Below are positions 16,602 through 25,261 of a stretch of DNA of 64,000 nt, piece by piece. The notes beneath the pieces are model-generated. The model saw only the letters and a list, made by a program, of their open reading frames with translations, was not told where the DNA came from and ran no database searches. A program made the position numbers and the translations under genes. The stretch comes from Amycolatopsis sp. NBC_01480 (GTDB taxonomy: Bacteria > Actinomycetota > Actinomycetes > Mycobacteriales > Pseudonocardiaceae): positions 496,001 through 560,000 of the forward strand of contig NZ_CP109442.1 of assembly GCF_036227205.1 (NCBI RefSeq). The letters run 5' to 3'. Each line of letters begins with the position of its first letter. The stretch's first letter is position 1.

Positions 16602-19169
16602 GTGCCCGCCCCCAACCTGACTCGTGACGAAGCCAAGCAGCGCTCCGGCCTGCTGGATGTCGCCTCCTACGACATCGAGCTGGACCTGACCGACGGCCAC
16701 GGCGGTCCCGGGGAGAAGACCTTCCTCTCCACCACCACCGTGCGGTTCTCGAGCGCCCGGCCCGGCGAGTCGTCCTGGATCGACCTGATCGCCGACGGCG
16801 TCCGGTCCGCTGTGCTCAACGGCACCGAGCTCGACGTGAGCGCCTACGTCGAGGACAAGGGCATCCCGCTGCCCGCGCTCGCGGCCGACAACGAGCTGGT
16901 GGTGACCGCGGACTGCCAGTACACCAACACCGGCGAGGGCCTGCACCGGTTCGTCGACCCGGTCGACGACGGCGTGTACCTCTACACGCAGTTCGAGACC
17001 GCCGACGCCAAGCGCATGTTCGCCTGCTTCGACCAGCCCGACCTCAAGTCGGTCTACCGGGTCGCGGTGCGCGCGCCGCGGGACTGGAAGGTCGTCTCCA
17101 ACGCGCTCGCCGAGTCCGCCGAGGACACCTCCGACGGCGCCCGGCACACGGTGTTCGCGGTGTCCGAGCGGATCTCCACCTACCTGGTGGCGCTGATCGC
17201 CGGCCCGTACGCCGAGTGGCGCGACGAGTTCTCCGACGCCCACCGCACCATCCCGCTCGGCATCTACTGCCGCGCCTCGCTCGCCGAGCACATGGACGCG
17301 GACCGGCTGTTCGCCGAGACCAAGCAGGGATTCGGCTTCTACCACGAGAAGTTCGGCACGCCCTACCCGTTCTCCAAGTACGACCAGCTGTTCGTGCCGG
17401 AGTTCAACGCGGGCGCGATGGAGAACGCGGGCGCGGTCACCTTCCTCGAGGACTACGTCTTCCGCAGCCGCGTCACGCGCTACGCCTACGAGCGCCGCGC
17501 CGAGACGCTGCTGCACGAGATGGCGCACATGTGGTTCGGCGACCTGGTCACCATGCGCTGGTGGGACGACCTGTGGCTGAACGAGTCGTTCGCGACCTTC
17601 GCCAGCGTGTTCGCCCAGGCCGAGGCCACCGAGTACAAGAACGCCTGGACCAGCTTCGCGAACATCGAGAAGTCCTGGGCCTACCGGCAGGACCAGCTGC
17701 CCTCGACGCACCCGATCGCGGCCGACATCGTCGACCTGCACGCGGTCGAGGTGAACTTCGACGGCATCACCTACGCCAAGGGCGCCAGCGTGCTCAAGCA
17801 GCTGGTGGCGTACGTCGGCATCGAGCACTTCCTCGACGGGCTGAAGGTCTACTTCGGCAAGCACGCCTGGGGCAACGCCACGCTGGCCGACCTGCTGGCG
17901 GCGCTGGAGGAGGCGTCCGGGCGCGACCTTTCGTGGTGGAGCGCGCAGTGGCTCGAGACCACGGGGCTGAACTCGCTGAGCCCGCGGTACGAGGTGGCGG
18001 CCGACGGCACGTTCGCCTCGTTCGCCGTGGTGCAGTCCGGCGCCAAGCCCGGCGCGGGCGAGCTGCGCACGCACCGCGTCGCGGTCGGCGTCTACGACGA
18101 GGACGGCCAGGGCCGGATCGTCCGCACCGAGCGGGTCGAGCTGGACGTCGACGGCGAGCGCACCCCGGTGCCCGGCCTGGTCGGCAAGCCGGCGGGCAAG
18201 CTCGTGCTGGTCAACGACGACGACCTGACCTACTGCACGATGCGGCTCGACCCGGCGTCGCTGACCACGCTGATCGACCGGATCTCCGACATCGACGAGT
18301 CGCTGCCCCGCACGCTGTGCTGGTCCGCGGCCTGGGAGATGACCCGCGAGGCCGAGCTGAAGGCGCGCGATTTCGTCACGCTGGTGGCGCGCGGCATCCA
18401 CGCCGAGAGCGAGGTCGGCGTCGTGCAGCGGCTGCTGCTGCAGGCGCAGACGGCGCTGAACTCCTACGCCGACCAGAAGTGGGCCGTCGCGCAGGGCTGG
18501 CCCGCGCTGACCGGCCGCGTGCTGGAGCTGGCGCAGGCCGCCGAGGCGGGCTCGGACCACCAGCTCGCGTTCGTCAACTCGCTGGCCGGCGGCGTGCTCG
18601 ACGAGCCGACGCTGGGCATCATCGCGGGCTGGCTGGACGGCTCGGCCCCGCTGCCGGGCCTCACCGTCGACACCGACCTGCGCTGGCGCCTGCTGCACGC
18701 GCTGGTGGCGCACGGCAAGGCGGGCCCGGCCGAGATCGAGGCGGAGCTGGCCAAGGACAACACCGCCGCGGGCCGTCGGCACGCGGAGCGCTCCCGGGCC
18801 CTGCAGCCGACCGCGGAGGCCAAGGCCGACGCTTGGCAGCGTGCCATCTTCGACGACGAGATCCCCAACGCCGTCAGCGATTCGCTCATCTCGGGCTTCT
18901 CGCACCCGGGCCAGAAGGGCCTGCTGGGCGAGTACGTCGGCAAGTACTTCGAGGTGATCGACGAGGTGTGGGCGCGGCGTTCCAGCGAGCGCGCCCAGCC
19001 GACCGCGATCGGGCTGTACCCGTCCTGGGCCGTGGAGCCCGCGGCCGTGACCGCGTCGGACGAATGGCTCGCGGGCGACCACCCGGCCGCGCTGCGGCGC
19101 CTGGTTTCGGAAGGCCGCGCGGGCATCCTGCGCGCGCTCGCCGCCCGGGAGTTCGACAGCCAGGCCTGA
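16602..19169 (+). CDS. pepN: Aminopeptidase N (M1 family)
   Basis: An 855-residue zinc aminopeptidase. The substrate-recognition GAMEN box is at about 271-275 and [17 protein letters not shown] at about 304-320; the third ligand Glu is in WLNESF. N-terminal beta domain, thermolysin-like catalytic domain and a long C-terminal helical (ERAP1_C-like) domain are all in place, matching the usual 850-870 residues. It removes N-terminal amino acids from peptides in the cytoplasm. I start at GTG 16602 ([12 protein letters not shown]) since AGAGG lies 5 bp upstream; a GTG two codons earlier and an ATG at 16548 are alternatives. Divergent from the DsbA-like gene, as Rv2467/Rv2466c. Confidence 0.95.
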   Translation: MPAPNLTRDEAKQRSGLLDVASYDIELDLTDGHGGPGEKTFLSTTTVRFSSARPGESSWIDLIADGVRSAVLNGTELDVSAYVEDKGIPLPALAADNELVVTADCQYTNTGEGLHRFVDPVDDGVYLYTQFETADAKRMFACFDQPDLKSVYRVAVRAPRDWKVVSNALAESAEDTSDGARHTVFAVSERISTYLVALIAGPYAEWRDEFSDAHRTIPLGIYCRASLAEHMDADRLFAETKQGFGFYHEKFGTPYPFSKYDQLFVPEFNAGAMENAGAVTFLEDYVFRSRVTRYAYERRAETLLHEMAHMWFGDLVTMRWWDDLWLNESFATFASVFAQAEATEYKNAWTSFANIEKSWAYRQDQLPSTHPIAADIVDLHAVEVNFDGITYAKGASVLKQLVAYVGIEHFLDGLKVYFGKHAWGNATLADLLAALEEASGRDLSWWSAQWLETTGLNSLSPRYEVAADGTFASFAVVQSGAKPGAGELRTHRVAVGVYDEDGQGRIVRTERVELDVDGERTPVPGLVGKPAGKLVLVNDDDLTYCTMRLDPASLTTLIDRISDIDESLPRTLCWSAAWEMTREAELKARDFVTLVARGIHAESEVGVVQRLLLQAQTALNSYADQKWAVAQGWPALTGRVLELAQAAEAGSDHQLAFVNSLAGGVLDEPTLGIIAGWLDGSAPLPGLTVDTDLRWRLLHALVAHGKAGPAEIEAELAKDNTAAGRRHAERSRALQPTAEAKADAWQRAIFDDEIPNAVSDSLISGFSHPGQKGLLGEYVGKYFEVIDEVWARRSSERAQPTAIGLYPSWAVEPAAVTASDEWLAGDHPAALRRLVSEGRAGILRALAAREFDSQA

Positions 19170-19175
19170 CGCCGA

Positions 19176-19221
19176 CTCGTGAGTGGCTATGACGGTTCTA
19201 ACCGTCATAGCCACTCACGAG
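19176..19221. repeat. 46-bp dispersed palindrome, copy 2
   Basis: Perfect 22-bp arms with a CT loop; arms begin CTCGTGAGTG and end CACTCACGAG. Compared with copy 1 at 12847, the GTT/AAC region is GGC/GCC and mismatches are repaired, so changes are paired. It lies 7 bp after the pepN stop and is followed by a separate conventional terminator. Confidence 0.9.
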
Positions 19222-19236
19222 CAGGTCCGCCAACGA

Positions 19237-19272
19237 CGAAGGGGACCTCCTCGGGTGAGGGGGTCCCCTTCG
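19237..19272. terminator. Bidirectional intrinsic terminator
   Basis: An 11-bp stem CGAAGGGGACC with its complement, plus internal CCTC/GAGG pairing, is followed by GGGCGTTTC. It lies between convergent pepN and the DUF5130 gene. Confidence 0.85.
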
Positions 19273-19290
19273 GGCGTTTCAGGGTGCGCG

Positions 19291-19800
19291 TCAGTGCTTC
19301 GGCGCGATCCCGGCCTGGTCGCTGAGCATGCGCAGGGCGTTCACCAGTCCGCCGATCAGGTCACCCTCCTTGAAGGAGGCGACCATGCTGGCCACGGCGA
19401 GCTTGGCGCCGCGGTCGGCCACCCGCTGGTACGCGTGCGTCCCGGTGACGATCTCGATCGCCCGCTGCGCCGGCGACACGGCCACCAGCACGGCGTTCGC
19501 CGGGTCGTCCGTGCCCGCGTGCAGCTTCTCCGCGCCGGCCCGGGTGTCCTCGCCGAGGTCGCCCAGGTAGACGCTGAAGTCCAGGCCGGTCTCCCGGCTC
19601 GCGAACGTCAGCGCCTCGTCCAGGCGCGCCAGCTGCTGCACCGTGAACGGCACGGCCGGCGCGGCCGGCTCGTACATCTTCGCGGCCGAACGGCGGCCGC
19701 TTCCGGTCACCACCTCGCCGAACGGCAGGTCTTTCTCTGCTGAGTCTTTTGCAAGCACGTCCACCGCGGTGGACGAGTGCGTGAGTTCACCAGCTGCCAC
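19291..19800 (-). CDS. DUF5130 (TPM-like) family protein, Rv2468c-like
   Basis: The 169-residue protein has an N-terminal flexible part with GEVVTGSGRR, then a compact alpha/beta domain: LDEALTFASRETGLDFSVYLGDLGED, NAVLVAVSPAQRAIEIVTG and a C-terminal helix ending LRMLSDQAG. The DFSVYLGDL...VLVAVSP...EIVTG pattern is that of the TPM-like fold found in many membrane-associated proteins, but no transmembrane segment is present. Function is unknown. The GTG start has a clear AGGAGG, and overlaps the end of the upstream small membrane protein gene by 14 bp, so the two are coupled. Position next to pepN is conserved with mycobacteria. Confidence 0.82.
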   Translation of the reverse strand: MAAGELTHSSTAVDVLAKDSAEKDLPFGEVVTGSGRRSAAKMYEPAAPAVPFTVQQLARLDEALTFASRETGLDFSVYLGDLGEDTRAGAEKLHAGTDDPANAVLVAVSPAQRAIEIVTGTHAYQRVADRGAKLAVASMVASFKEGDLIGGLVNALRMLSDQAGIAPKH

Positions 19801-20041
19801 GAGCGCCTCCTGCCGCGGTCGGGGCGCCCGTGGGCGCCGCACTGTCCACACCGGTCGCCCGGTGCCCGGCACCGACGCCGTCCGGGTTGGCGCTCCACCA
19901 CATCGCGGGGTACTCCCACGGCTGACCTGGCCGGTAACGCGGCGTCCCCGAGAACTTCTTCCGCAGGGTGGCCGCTCCGACCACCAAGTAGATGGCCAAG
20001 GGGATGACCGCGTAGACCAGGATCGTCTCGACAACGTTCAC
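19787..20041 (-). CDS. ctaJ: Small membrane protein, probable aa3-type oxidase subunit CtaJ
   Basis: An 84-residue protein: one N-terminal transmembrane helix (residues 5-25, ILVYAVIPLAIYLVVGAATL), then a positively charged boundary (RKKF) and the motif RYRPGQPWEYPAMWW, with a low-complexity tail. This layout matches the small accessory subunit CtaJ seen in the actinobacterial bcc-aa3 supercomplex, whose gene in mycobacteria also lies in this pepN neighbourhood rather than with ctaC/D. The start is GTG 20041; the Shine-Dalgarno is weak. The end overlaps the DUF5130 start, so the two are one operon. I am confident of the gene and moderately so of the name. Confidence 0.7.
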   Translation of the reverse strand: MNVVETILVYAVIPLAIYLVVGAATLRKKFSGTPRYRPGQPWEYPAMWWSANPDGVGAGHRATGVDSAAPTGAPTAAGGARGSW

Positions 20042-20326
20042 GGCGGTGAGCGTATCGGATGGCCCCGGCGATCACCGCGCGGCGCCGCGCCGGGAGGCGA
20101 CCGCTCGTCGTCGGAGAACGCCCGTCCGCCGCTTGGCCCGCCCGCGCTGGCACGTTGGGCCGAAGCCGGGCAGGCCGAAAGGTTGCAACTCAACGTACAG
20201 GCGGCCGTACCGGTCGCTGCCGTCTTGTCGGAACCTTGAAATCCTCGTAGCTTTTTCACCTGTACGGGCCTTGCGCCCCGCTCCTCAGCCCCAGCAGGTA
20301 ACGCACCGGTCCCAGGAGGCCACCTC

Positions 20327-21292
20327 ATGCAGAGCGTTCAGACCCCCGCTCAGGCGAGCAACGAGACCGTTTCGTCACCCACCGAAACCGAATTCACGCC
20401 CGGAACCCGTGTGACGTCAGGCACAAGGGTTACGCGGGGTACTCGGGTCACGCGCGGTACACGCGTCACGGCCGGCACCCGCGTCACCTGCGGAACCCGC
20501 GTCACGCGCGGCACCCGGGTCACCCGTGGCACCCGCGTGACCAACGGGACCCGCGTCACCCGGGGCACCAGGGTCACCCGCGGCACCCGGGTCACGGCCG
20601 GCACCCGCGTCACCTGCGGAACCCGCGTCACGCGCGGCACCCGGGTCACCCGTGGCACCCGCGTGACCAACGGGACCCGCGTCACCCGGGGCACCAGGGT
20701 CACCCGCGGCACTCGGGTCACGGCCGGCACCCGCGTCACCTGCGGAACCCGCGTCACGCGCGGCACCCGGGTCACCCGTGGCACCCGCGTGACCAACGGG
20801 ACCCGCGTCACCCGGGGCACCAGGGTCACCCGCGGCACCCGGGTCACGGCCGGCACCCGCGTCACCTGCGGAACCCGCGTCACGCGCGGCACCCGGGTCA
20901 CCCGTGGCACCCGCGTGACCAACGGGACCCGCGTCACCCGGGGCACCAGGGTCACCCGCGGCACTCGGGTCACGGCCGGCACCCGCGTCACCTGCGGAAC
21001 CCGCGTCACGCGCGGCACCCGGGTCACCCGTGGCACCCGCGTGACCAACGGGACCCGCGTCACCCGGGGCACCAGGGTCACCCGCGGCACTCGGGTCACG
21101 GCCGGCACCCGCGTCACCTGCGGAACCCGCGTCACGCGCGGCACCCGGGTCACTCGCGGCACCCGCGTCACCATGGGCACCCGGGTCACGAACGGCACCC
21201 GCGTCACGCGCGGCACCAGGGTCACCCGCGGCACGCGCGTCACCATGGGCACCCGCGTCACCAGCCAGGCCGAATTCGCGCTCGCTGCCTGA
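20327..21292 (+). CDS. Hexapeptide-repeat protein, 48 copies of Gly-Thr-Arg-Val-Thr-x
   Basis: A 321-residue protein of extreme regularity. Residues 1-25 are a Gln/Ser/Thr/Glu-rich lead; residues 26-313 are 48 uninterrupted hexads GTRVTx; the last 8 residues are QAEFALAA. The variable x follows a higher order of seven (A, C, R, R, N, R, R) repeated five times and then partly, giving six Cys at 42-residue spacing. About 74 Arg against 4 Glu make it extremely basic. ATG 20327 has AGGAGG 7 bp upstream, and both unique ends are in this frame, so this strand is the coding one though the opposite strand is open too. No signal peptide or membrane helix. A hexad with one buried Val is compatible with a left-handed beta-helix or similar solenoid; this is inference. 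No known family recognised; function unknown. Confidence 0.85.
   Translation: MQSVQTPAQASNETVSSPTETEFTPGTRVTSGTRVTRGTRVTRGTRVTAGTRVTCGTRVTRGTRVTRGTRVTNGTRVTRGTRVTRGTRVTAGTRVTCGTRVTRGTRVTRGTRVTNGTRVTRGTRVTRGTRVTAGTRVTCGTRVTRGTRVTRGTRVTNGTRVTRGTRVTRGTRVTAGTRVTCGTRVTRGTRVTRGTRVTNGTRVTRGTRVTRGTRVTAGTRVTCGTRVTRGTRVTRGTRVTNGTRVTRGTRVTRGTRVTAGTRVTCGTRVTRGTRVTRGTRVTMGTRVTNGTRVTRGTRVTRGTRVTMGTRVTSQAEFALAA
20456..21085. repeat. Five tandem 126-bp units (each seven 18-bp hexad codes)
   Basis: The 126-bp period is visible from the TGC codon recurring at 20489, 20615, 20741, 20867 and 20993, with a sixth at 21119 in a partial unit. Units are nearly identical even at silent positions, so they arose by recent duplication of a seven-hexad block rather than by selection on the protein alone. 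The smaller 18-bp period runs from 20402 to 21265. Confidence 0.95.
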
Positions 21293-21418
21293 GGCCGCGC
21301 CGTCTGGGACACCGCCCAGCGGGGCTGAGCGCGCGACGGGACCCGTCGCGTCAAGCAGGTTCACCGGCTCGCCCCGGTCGCCATCCGGCGGCCGGGGCGC
21401 CGACGTGTCCGGGGCCGT

Positions 21419-22162
21419 TCAGGCCGCGGAACCCAGGTACGGCCGCCAGAGCGGGTCCGCTTCCGTGGAGTGCGCGAGCAGGCGCCAGTGCGGGCCGTGC
21501 GGCGCGCGCGGGACCACGCGCAGCCGCCAGCCGATCTCCGACAGGAGCCGGTCGGCCTTGCGGTGATTGCACTTGGCGCAGCAGGCGACGCAGTTCGTCC
21601 AGCTGTGCGGCCCGCCGCGGCTGCGCGGCAGGACGTGGTCGATCGTCTCGGCCCGCCCTCCGCAGTAGGCGCAGCGGTACCGGTCGCGGTGCATCAGCCC
21701 GGCCCGGGTCAGCGGCACCTTGGCGCGGTAGGGCACGCGCACGTAGGTACTGAGCCGGATCACCGACGGGACGGGCAGCGAGACGGTCGCGGCGTGCAGT
21801 TCGACGCCGCCCGGGTCGCCGTGCACCACCTCGGCCTTGCCGCACATCACCAGCACCACAGCCCGCCGCAGCGGTAGGGCGGTGAGGGGCTCGAAAGTCG
21901 CGTTCAGCAGCAGTACGCGGCGGCGGCCCCAGGACGGGGTCGCCGGGTCCCGGCCTCTACGCTGGCCGGGCGGACGGGAGACACCCCCTGGTCGGGTTCC
22001 CGGCCCAGCCGGGACCGCTCCGCCGGATGCGGAACCTCCCGGGCAGGCACGCAGGACCGCCTCCGGCAGCTGGTCGGCCATGGCTTGGCCGGAGCCGCCG
22101 GGGGGGATGGGTTGTCGGTCTGGCACTCGACCACCTCCACCGGTGCAGGCATAGTCGACCAC
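21419..22162 (-). CDS. HNH endonuclease-domain protein (Rv2469c-like)
   Basis: A 247-residue protein. The first 75 residues are Gly/Pro/Arg-rich and look unstructured. The conserved part begins GRRRVLLLNATFEPL and LPLRRAVVLVMCGKAEVV. The nuclease motif is CAYCGG, then IDHVLPRSRGG with the HNH His near residue 173, TNCVACCAKCN and HRKADR: a zinc-bound beta-beta-alpha metal finger. Proteins of this type are chromosomal, widespread in actinobacteria and not obviously part of a restriction system; the target is unknown. The start is uncertain. GTG 22162 has GGGGGG upstream, but ATG at codon 28 would remove much of the low-complexity lead. Confidence 0.85.
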   Translation of the reverse strand: MVDYACTGGGGRVPDRQPIPPGGSGQAMADQLPEAVLRACPGGSASGGAVPAGPGTRPGGVSRPPGQRRGRDPATPSWGRRRVLLLNATFEPLTALPLRRAVVLVMCGKAEVVHGDPGGVELHAATVSLPVPSVIRLSTYVRVPYRAKVPLTRAGLMHRDRYRCAYCGGRAETIDHVLPRSRGGPHSWTNCVACCAKCNHRKADRLLSEIGWRLRVVPRAPHGPHWRLLAHSTEADPLWRPYLGSAA

Positions 22163-22234
22163 ACATGGCCCCCCGTGCGCACCTGTCTTCGGTGACGTGT
22201 CATGTTCCGGTCACCTGCCGTCGGGGAAACTGCA

Positions 22235-23239
22235 GTGAAGAAAGGACTGTTCCAGCTCGTGAATCTCGTGCTCAGCGCCCCGCCGGCGTGCATATCGGAC
22301 CCCAGCACCTGGTGCTCGCAGGTCTTTTCGATCACGCACAACCAGTGGCTCGCCGGCTCGGCGGACTGGATCGTGACCAAGCCGCTGCGGATCATCCTGA
22401 TCCTGGTCGTGGCGTTCCTGGTGCGGTATCTCACACGGCGGCTGATCGACCGCATCACGACGTTGCCGGGCACCTCCGGGAAGATCCCCGCGCTGCTGAA
22501 GCCGCTGCGCGAGCGCGCGCCCGACGTGCTCGGCCCGGCCGTGGTGGAGCGCCGCCGCCAGCGGGCGAAGACCATCGGCTCGGTGCTGCGCTCGATGAGC
22601 ACTTTCCTGATCTACGGCCTGGCGTTCATCCTCGTGCTGGGCGAGCTGGGCGTCGACCTGGCGCCGATCATCACCACCGCCGGCATCCTCGGCGTGGCGA
22701 TCGGCTTCGGCGCGCAGAACCTGGTGCGCGACTTCCTGTCCGGCATGTTCATGATGATCGAGGACCAGTACGGCGTCGGCGACGTCGTGGACATCGGCCC
22801 GGCCACCGGCACGGTCGAGGCCGTGGGCCTGCGCATCACCACGCTGCGCGACCTGCAGGGCACCGTCTGGTACGTCCGCAACGGCGAGGTGCTGCGCGTC
22901 GGCAACTCCAGCCAGGGCTTCGCGGTCGCGGTGGTGGACGTGCCGCTCGGCTACTCCGCCGACGTCGACCTGGCGACCACGGTCCTGATGGGCGCCGCGA
23001 ACAAGGCCACCCAGAGCGAGCCGCTGTCGGTGAACGTGCTGGAGCCGCCGGAAATGCTGGGCGTGGAGAAGGTCACGCCGGAGGGCATCGAGCTGAGGCT
23101 GACGGTGAAGGTCCGGCCGGGCAAGCAGTGGGCCGTGCAGCGCGCGTTGCGCGGGCAGCTGCTCGGCGCGCTGGAAGAGGCGGGCTTCGAACCGCCGCTC
23201 GGCCGGTTCATGTCCTCGGCACCGGCCGCCGACAAGTAG
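22235..23239 (+). CDS. MscS-family mechanosensitive ion channel
   Basis: The 334-residue protein has one early hydrophobic stretch, a helix at about residues 48-65 (PLRIILILVVAFLVRYL), another near 115-135 (FLIYGLAFILVLGELG) and the pore helix with the MscS signature TTAGILGVAIGFGAQNLVRDFLSGM at about 145-170. The beta domain (IEDQYGVGDVVDIG, GTVEAVGLRITTLRD, GTVWYVRNGEVL) and alpha/beta C-terminus follow. It should open under membrane tension to release solutes on osmotic downshock. Start: GTG 22235 with GGGGA upstream is favoured; ATG 22202 is an alternative. It is not part of the mycobacterial order at this place, so it is an insertion between the HNH gene and glbO. Confidence 0.92.
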   Translation: MKKGLFQLVNLVLSAPPACISDPSTWCSQVFSITHNQWLAGSADWIVTKPLRIILILVVAFLVRYLTRRLIDRITTLPGTSGKIPALLKPLRERAPDVLGPAVVERRRQRAKTIGSVLRSMSTFLIYGLAFILVLGELGVDLAPIITTAGILGVAIGFGAQNLVRDFLSGMFMMIEDQYGVGDVVDIGPATGTVEAVGLRITTLRDLQGTVWYVRNGEVLRVGNSSQGFAVAVVDVPLGYSADVDLATTVLMGAANKATQSEPLSVNVLEPPEMLGVEKVTPEGIELRLTVKVRPGKQWAVQRALRGQLLGALEEAGFEPPLGRFMSSAPAADK

Positions 23240-23272
23240 CGCGCGGCAAGGCAAGATGGAGGGGTGTCGACT

Positions 23273-23662
23273 GTGAGTGGCCCGGACCCGGCGAGCCTGT
23301 ACGAAGCCGTGGGCGGTGAACCGACGTTCCGCAGGATCGTCGCGCGGTTCTACGCCGAGGTGGCGACCGACGAGGTGCTGCGCCCGCTGTACCCGGAGGA
23401 GGACCTCGGCCCGGCCGAGGAGCGCTTCCGGCTGTTCCTCATGCAGTACTGGGGCGGCCCGCACACCTATTCCGACCAGCGCGGCCACCCGCGGCTGCGG
23501 ATGCGGCACGCGCCATTCAAGATCGGCCCGATCGAGCGGGACGCCTGGCTGCGCGCGATCCGGATCGCCGTGGACGAGGAGAACCTCGAGGAGCCCTACC
23601 GCCAGCAGCTGTGGGCGTACCTCGAAATGGCGGCGCACAGCATGATGAACAGCTTCGTGTGA
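23273..23662 (+). CDS. glbO: Group II truncated haemoglobin (GlbO)
   Basis: A 129-residue trHbO, the same length as mycobacterial GlbO. Visible haem-pocket residues: Tyr B10 in ARFYAEV, the CD1 Tyr in LYPEEDL, the proximal His in RMRHAPF, and Trp G8 in RDAWLRAI. Gly-based turns and QYWGGP are also typical. This form binds O2 very tightly and is linked to respiration, peroxide or NO chemistry. GTG 23273 has GGAGG about 8 bp upstream, preferred over the GTG three codons earlier. The TGA overlaps the aglA ATG, giving a coupled glbO-aglA operon as in mycobacteria. Confidence 0.95.
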   Translation: MSGPDPASLYEAVGGEPTFRRIVARFYAEVATDEVLRPLYPEEDLGPAEERFRLFLMQYWGGPHTYSDQRGHPRLRMRHAPFKIGPIERDAWLRAIRIAVDEENLEEPYRQQLWAYLEMAAHSMMNSFV

Positions 23663-25254
23663 TGCGCCGTCGGGTGGCGGGGCGACGGCCACCGGAGGCC
23701 GCGCCCCGGCCGTCCTGGTGGCAAAACGCCGTCTTCTACCAGGTGTACGTGCGCTCGTTCGCCGATTCCGACGCCGACGGCGTGGGCGACCTCGAAGGCA
23801 TCGTCAGCCGGCTCGGCTACCTGGAGCGGCTGGGCGTCGACGCGCTCTGGCTCACGCCGTTCTACCGCTCCCCCATGGCCGACCACGGCTACGACGTGGC
23901 GGACCCGCGCGACGTCGACCCGATGTTCGGCACCCTCGGCGACTTCGACGTGCTGCTCACCGAGGCACACAAGCGCGGCATCAAGGTGACCGTGGACGTG
24001 GTGCCGAACCACACCAGCAACCAGCACGCCTGGTTCAAGTCCGCGATGGCCGCCGCCCCGGGCAGCCCCGAGCGCGAGCGCTACATCTTCCGCGACGGGC
24101 GCGGGCCGGACGGCGCCGAGCCGCCCAACAACTGGGTCAGCGTGTTCGGCGGCCCGGCCTGGACCCGGGTGCCGGACGGGCAGTGGTACCTGCACCTGTT
24201 CGCGCCGCAGCAGCCGGACCTGAACTGGGCCGACGCCGAGGTCCGCTACGACCTCGAGCGCACCCTGCGGTTCTGGCTCGAACGCGGCGTCGACGGCTTC
24301 CGCATCGACGTCGCGCACGGCATGGCCAAGCCGCCTGGCCTGCCCGACATGGACGTCAGCACGGCCGGTTTCGGCGGGGACACTGTGGACGACCCCCGTT
24401 TCGACAACGACGGCGTGCACGAGATCCACCAGATGATCCGCAAGGTGCTCGACGAGCACCCGGACACCATGGCCGTCGGCGAGATCTGGGTGAACGACGA
24501 GGAGCGGCTGGCCCGCTACCTGCGCCCGGACGAGCTGCACCTGGCGTTCAACTTCCGCCTGGTGCTCACCCACTTCGACGCCGACGCGATGCGGACCTCG
24601 ATCGAGCGCTCGCTGGCCGTGCCGCGCGCGGCCGGCGCGCCCGCGACCTGGACGCTGAGCAACCACGACGTCTGGCGCACCGCGAGCCGGTACGGCGGCG
24701 GGCCGGCCGGCGTCCGGCGCGCCCGGGCGATGGCGCTGGTGGAGCTGGCCCTGCCCGGCGCGGTCTACCTGTACAACGGCGAAGAGCTGGGGCTGGAGAA
24801 CGTCGAGCTGCCGCCCGGGGCGATGCAGGACCCGCGGGCGCGCACGCAGGGCCCGGAGTTCAGCCGGGACGCCGCCCGCGTGCCGATGCCGTGGGACGGT
24901 GACCTGCCGCCGTTCGGCTTCTCGCGCAACCCGCGCACGTGGCTGCCGATGCCGGCGGCGTGGGCGGACGTGACCGTCGAGCGGCAGCTGGGGGACGACG
25001 ATTCGACGCTTTCGCTGTACCGGCGGGCCGTCGGGCTGCGCAAGACCCATCCCGCGTTCCGGGTCGGCGACGAGCTGGAGTGGTACGGCGCGCCCGCGGG
25101 CTGTTTCGCGTTCCGCCGCGGCAAGGGCGGGCTGATCTGCGCGCTGAACACCTCGGCCAGCTCGATCGCGCTGCCGCCGGGCGAGCTGCTGCTCTCCAGC
25201 AGCCCGCTGGTGGACGGACGGCTCCCGCCGGACGCGACGGCCTGGCTGGTCTGA
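23662..25254 (+). CDS. aglA: GH13 alpha-glucosidase (AglA-like)
   Basis: A 530-residue glycoside hydrolase 13 enzyme. It opens with WWQNAVFYQVYVRSFADSD-type sequence (residues about 19-37). The four GH13 regions are visible: DVVPNHTS near 112, GFRIDVAHG with the nucleophile Asp near 215, GEIWVND with the acid/base Glu near 273, and LSNHDVWRT near 333. A (beta/alpha)8 barrel with B domain and a C-terminal beta domain fit. It should release glucose from alpha-linked malto-oligosaccharides, cytoplasmic since no signal peptide is seen. It starts within the stop of glbO (TGATG). The pairing with a haemoglobin is conserved but unexplained. Confidence 0.93.
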   Translation: MRRRVAGRRPPEAAPRPSWWQNAVFYQVYVRSFADSDADGVGDLEGIVSRLGYLERLGVDALWLTPFYRSPMADHGYDVADPRDVDPMFGTLGDFDVLLTEAHKRGIKVTVDVVPNHTSNQHAWFKSAMAAAPGSPERERYIFRDGRGPDGAEPPNNWVSVFGGPAWTRVPDGQWYLHLFAPQQPDLNWADAEVRYDLERTLRFWLERGVDGFRIDVAHGMAKPPGLPDMDVSTAGFGGDTVDDPRFDNDGVHEIHQMIRKVLDEHPDTMAVGEIWVNDEERLARYLRPDELHLAFNFRLVLTHFDADAMRTSIERSLAVPRAAGAPATWTLSNHDVWRTASRYGGGPAGVRRARAMALVELALPGAVYLYNGEELGLENVELPPGAMQDPRARTQGPEFSRDAARVPMPWDGDLPPFGFSRNPRTWLPMPAAWADVTVERQLGDDDSTLSLYRRAVGLRKTHPAFRVGDELEWYGAPAGCFAFRRGKGGLICALNTSASSIALPPGELLLSSSPLVDGRLPPDATAWLV

Positions 25255-25261
25255 GCCGGGG

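Noticed and set aside
20402..21265. CRISPR array, from the regular repeats
   Set aside because: The repeats are contiguous 18-bp/126-bp units without unique spacers, in frame, and no cas genes are present.
20327..21292. RiPP precursor with repeated cores (Thr/Cys-rich hexads)
   Set aside because: No modifying enzyme, protease or transporter gene is near, and repeats have no acidic or leader-cleavage pattern. Cannot be excluded if enzymes lie elsewhere.
20350..21364. Long open frames on the minus strand opposite the hexad protein, one collagen-like (G-D-A-G type) and one TRVPxV-repeating
   Set aside because: They arise from the 18-bp repeat having no stop in any of several frames. They lack a Shine-Dalgarno and unique protein-like ends, whereas the plus frame has both.
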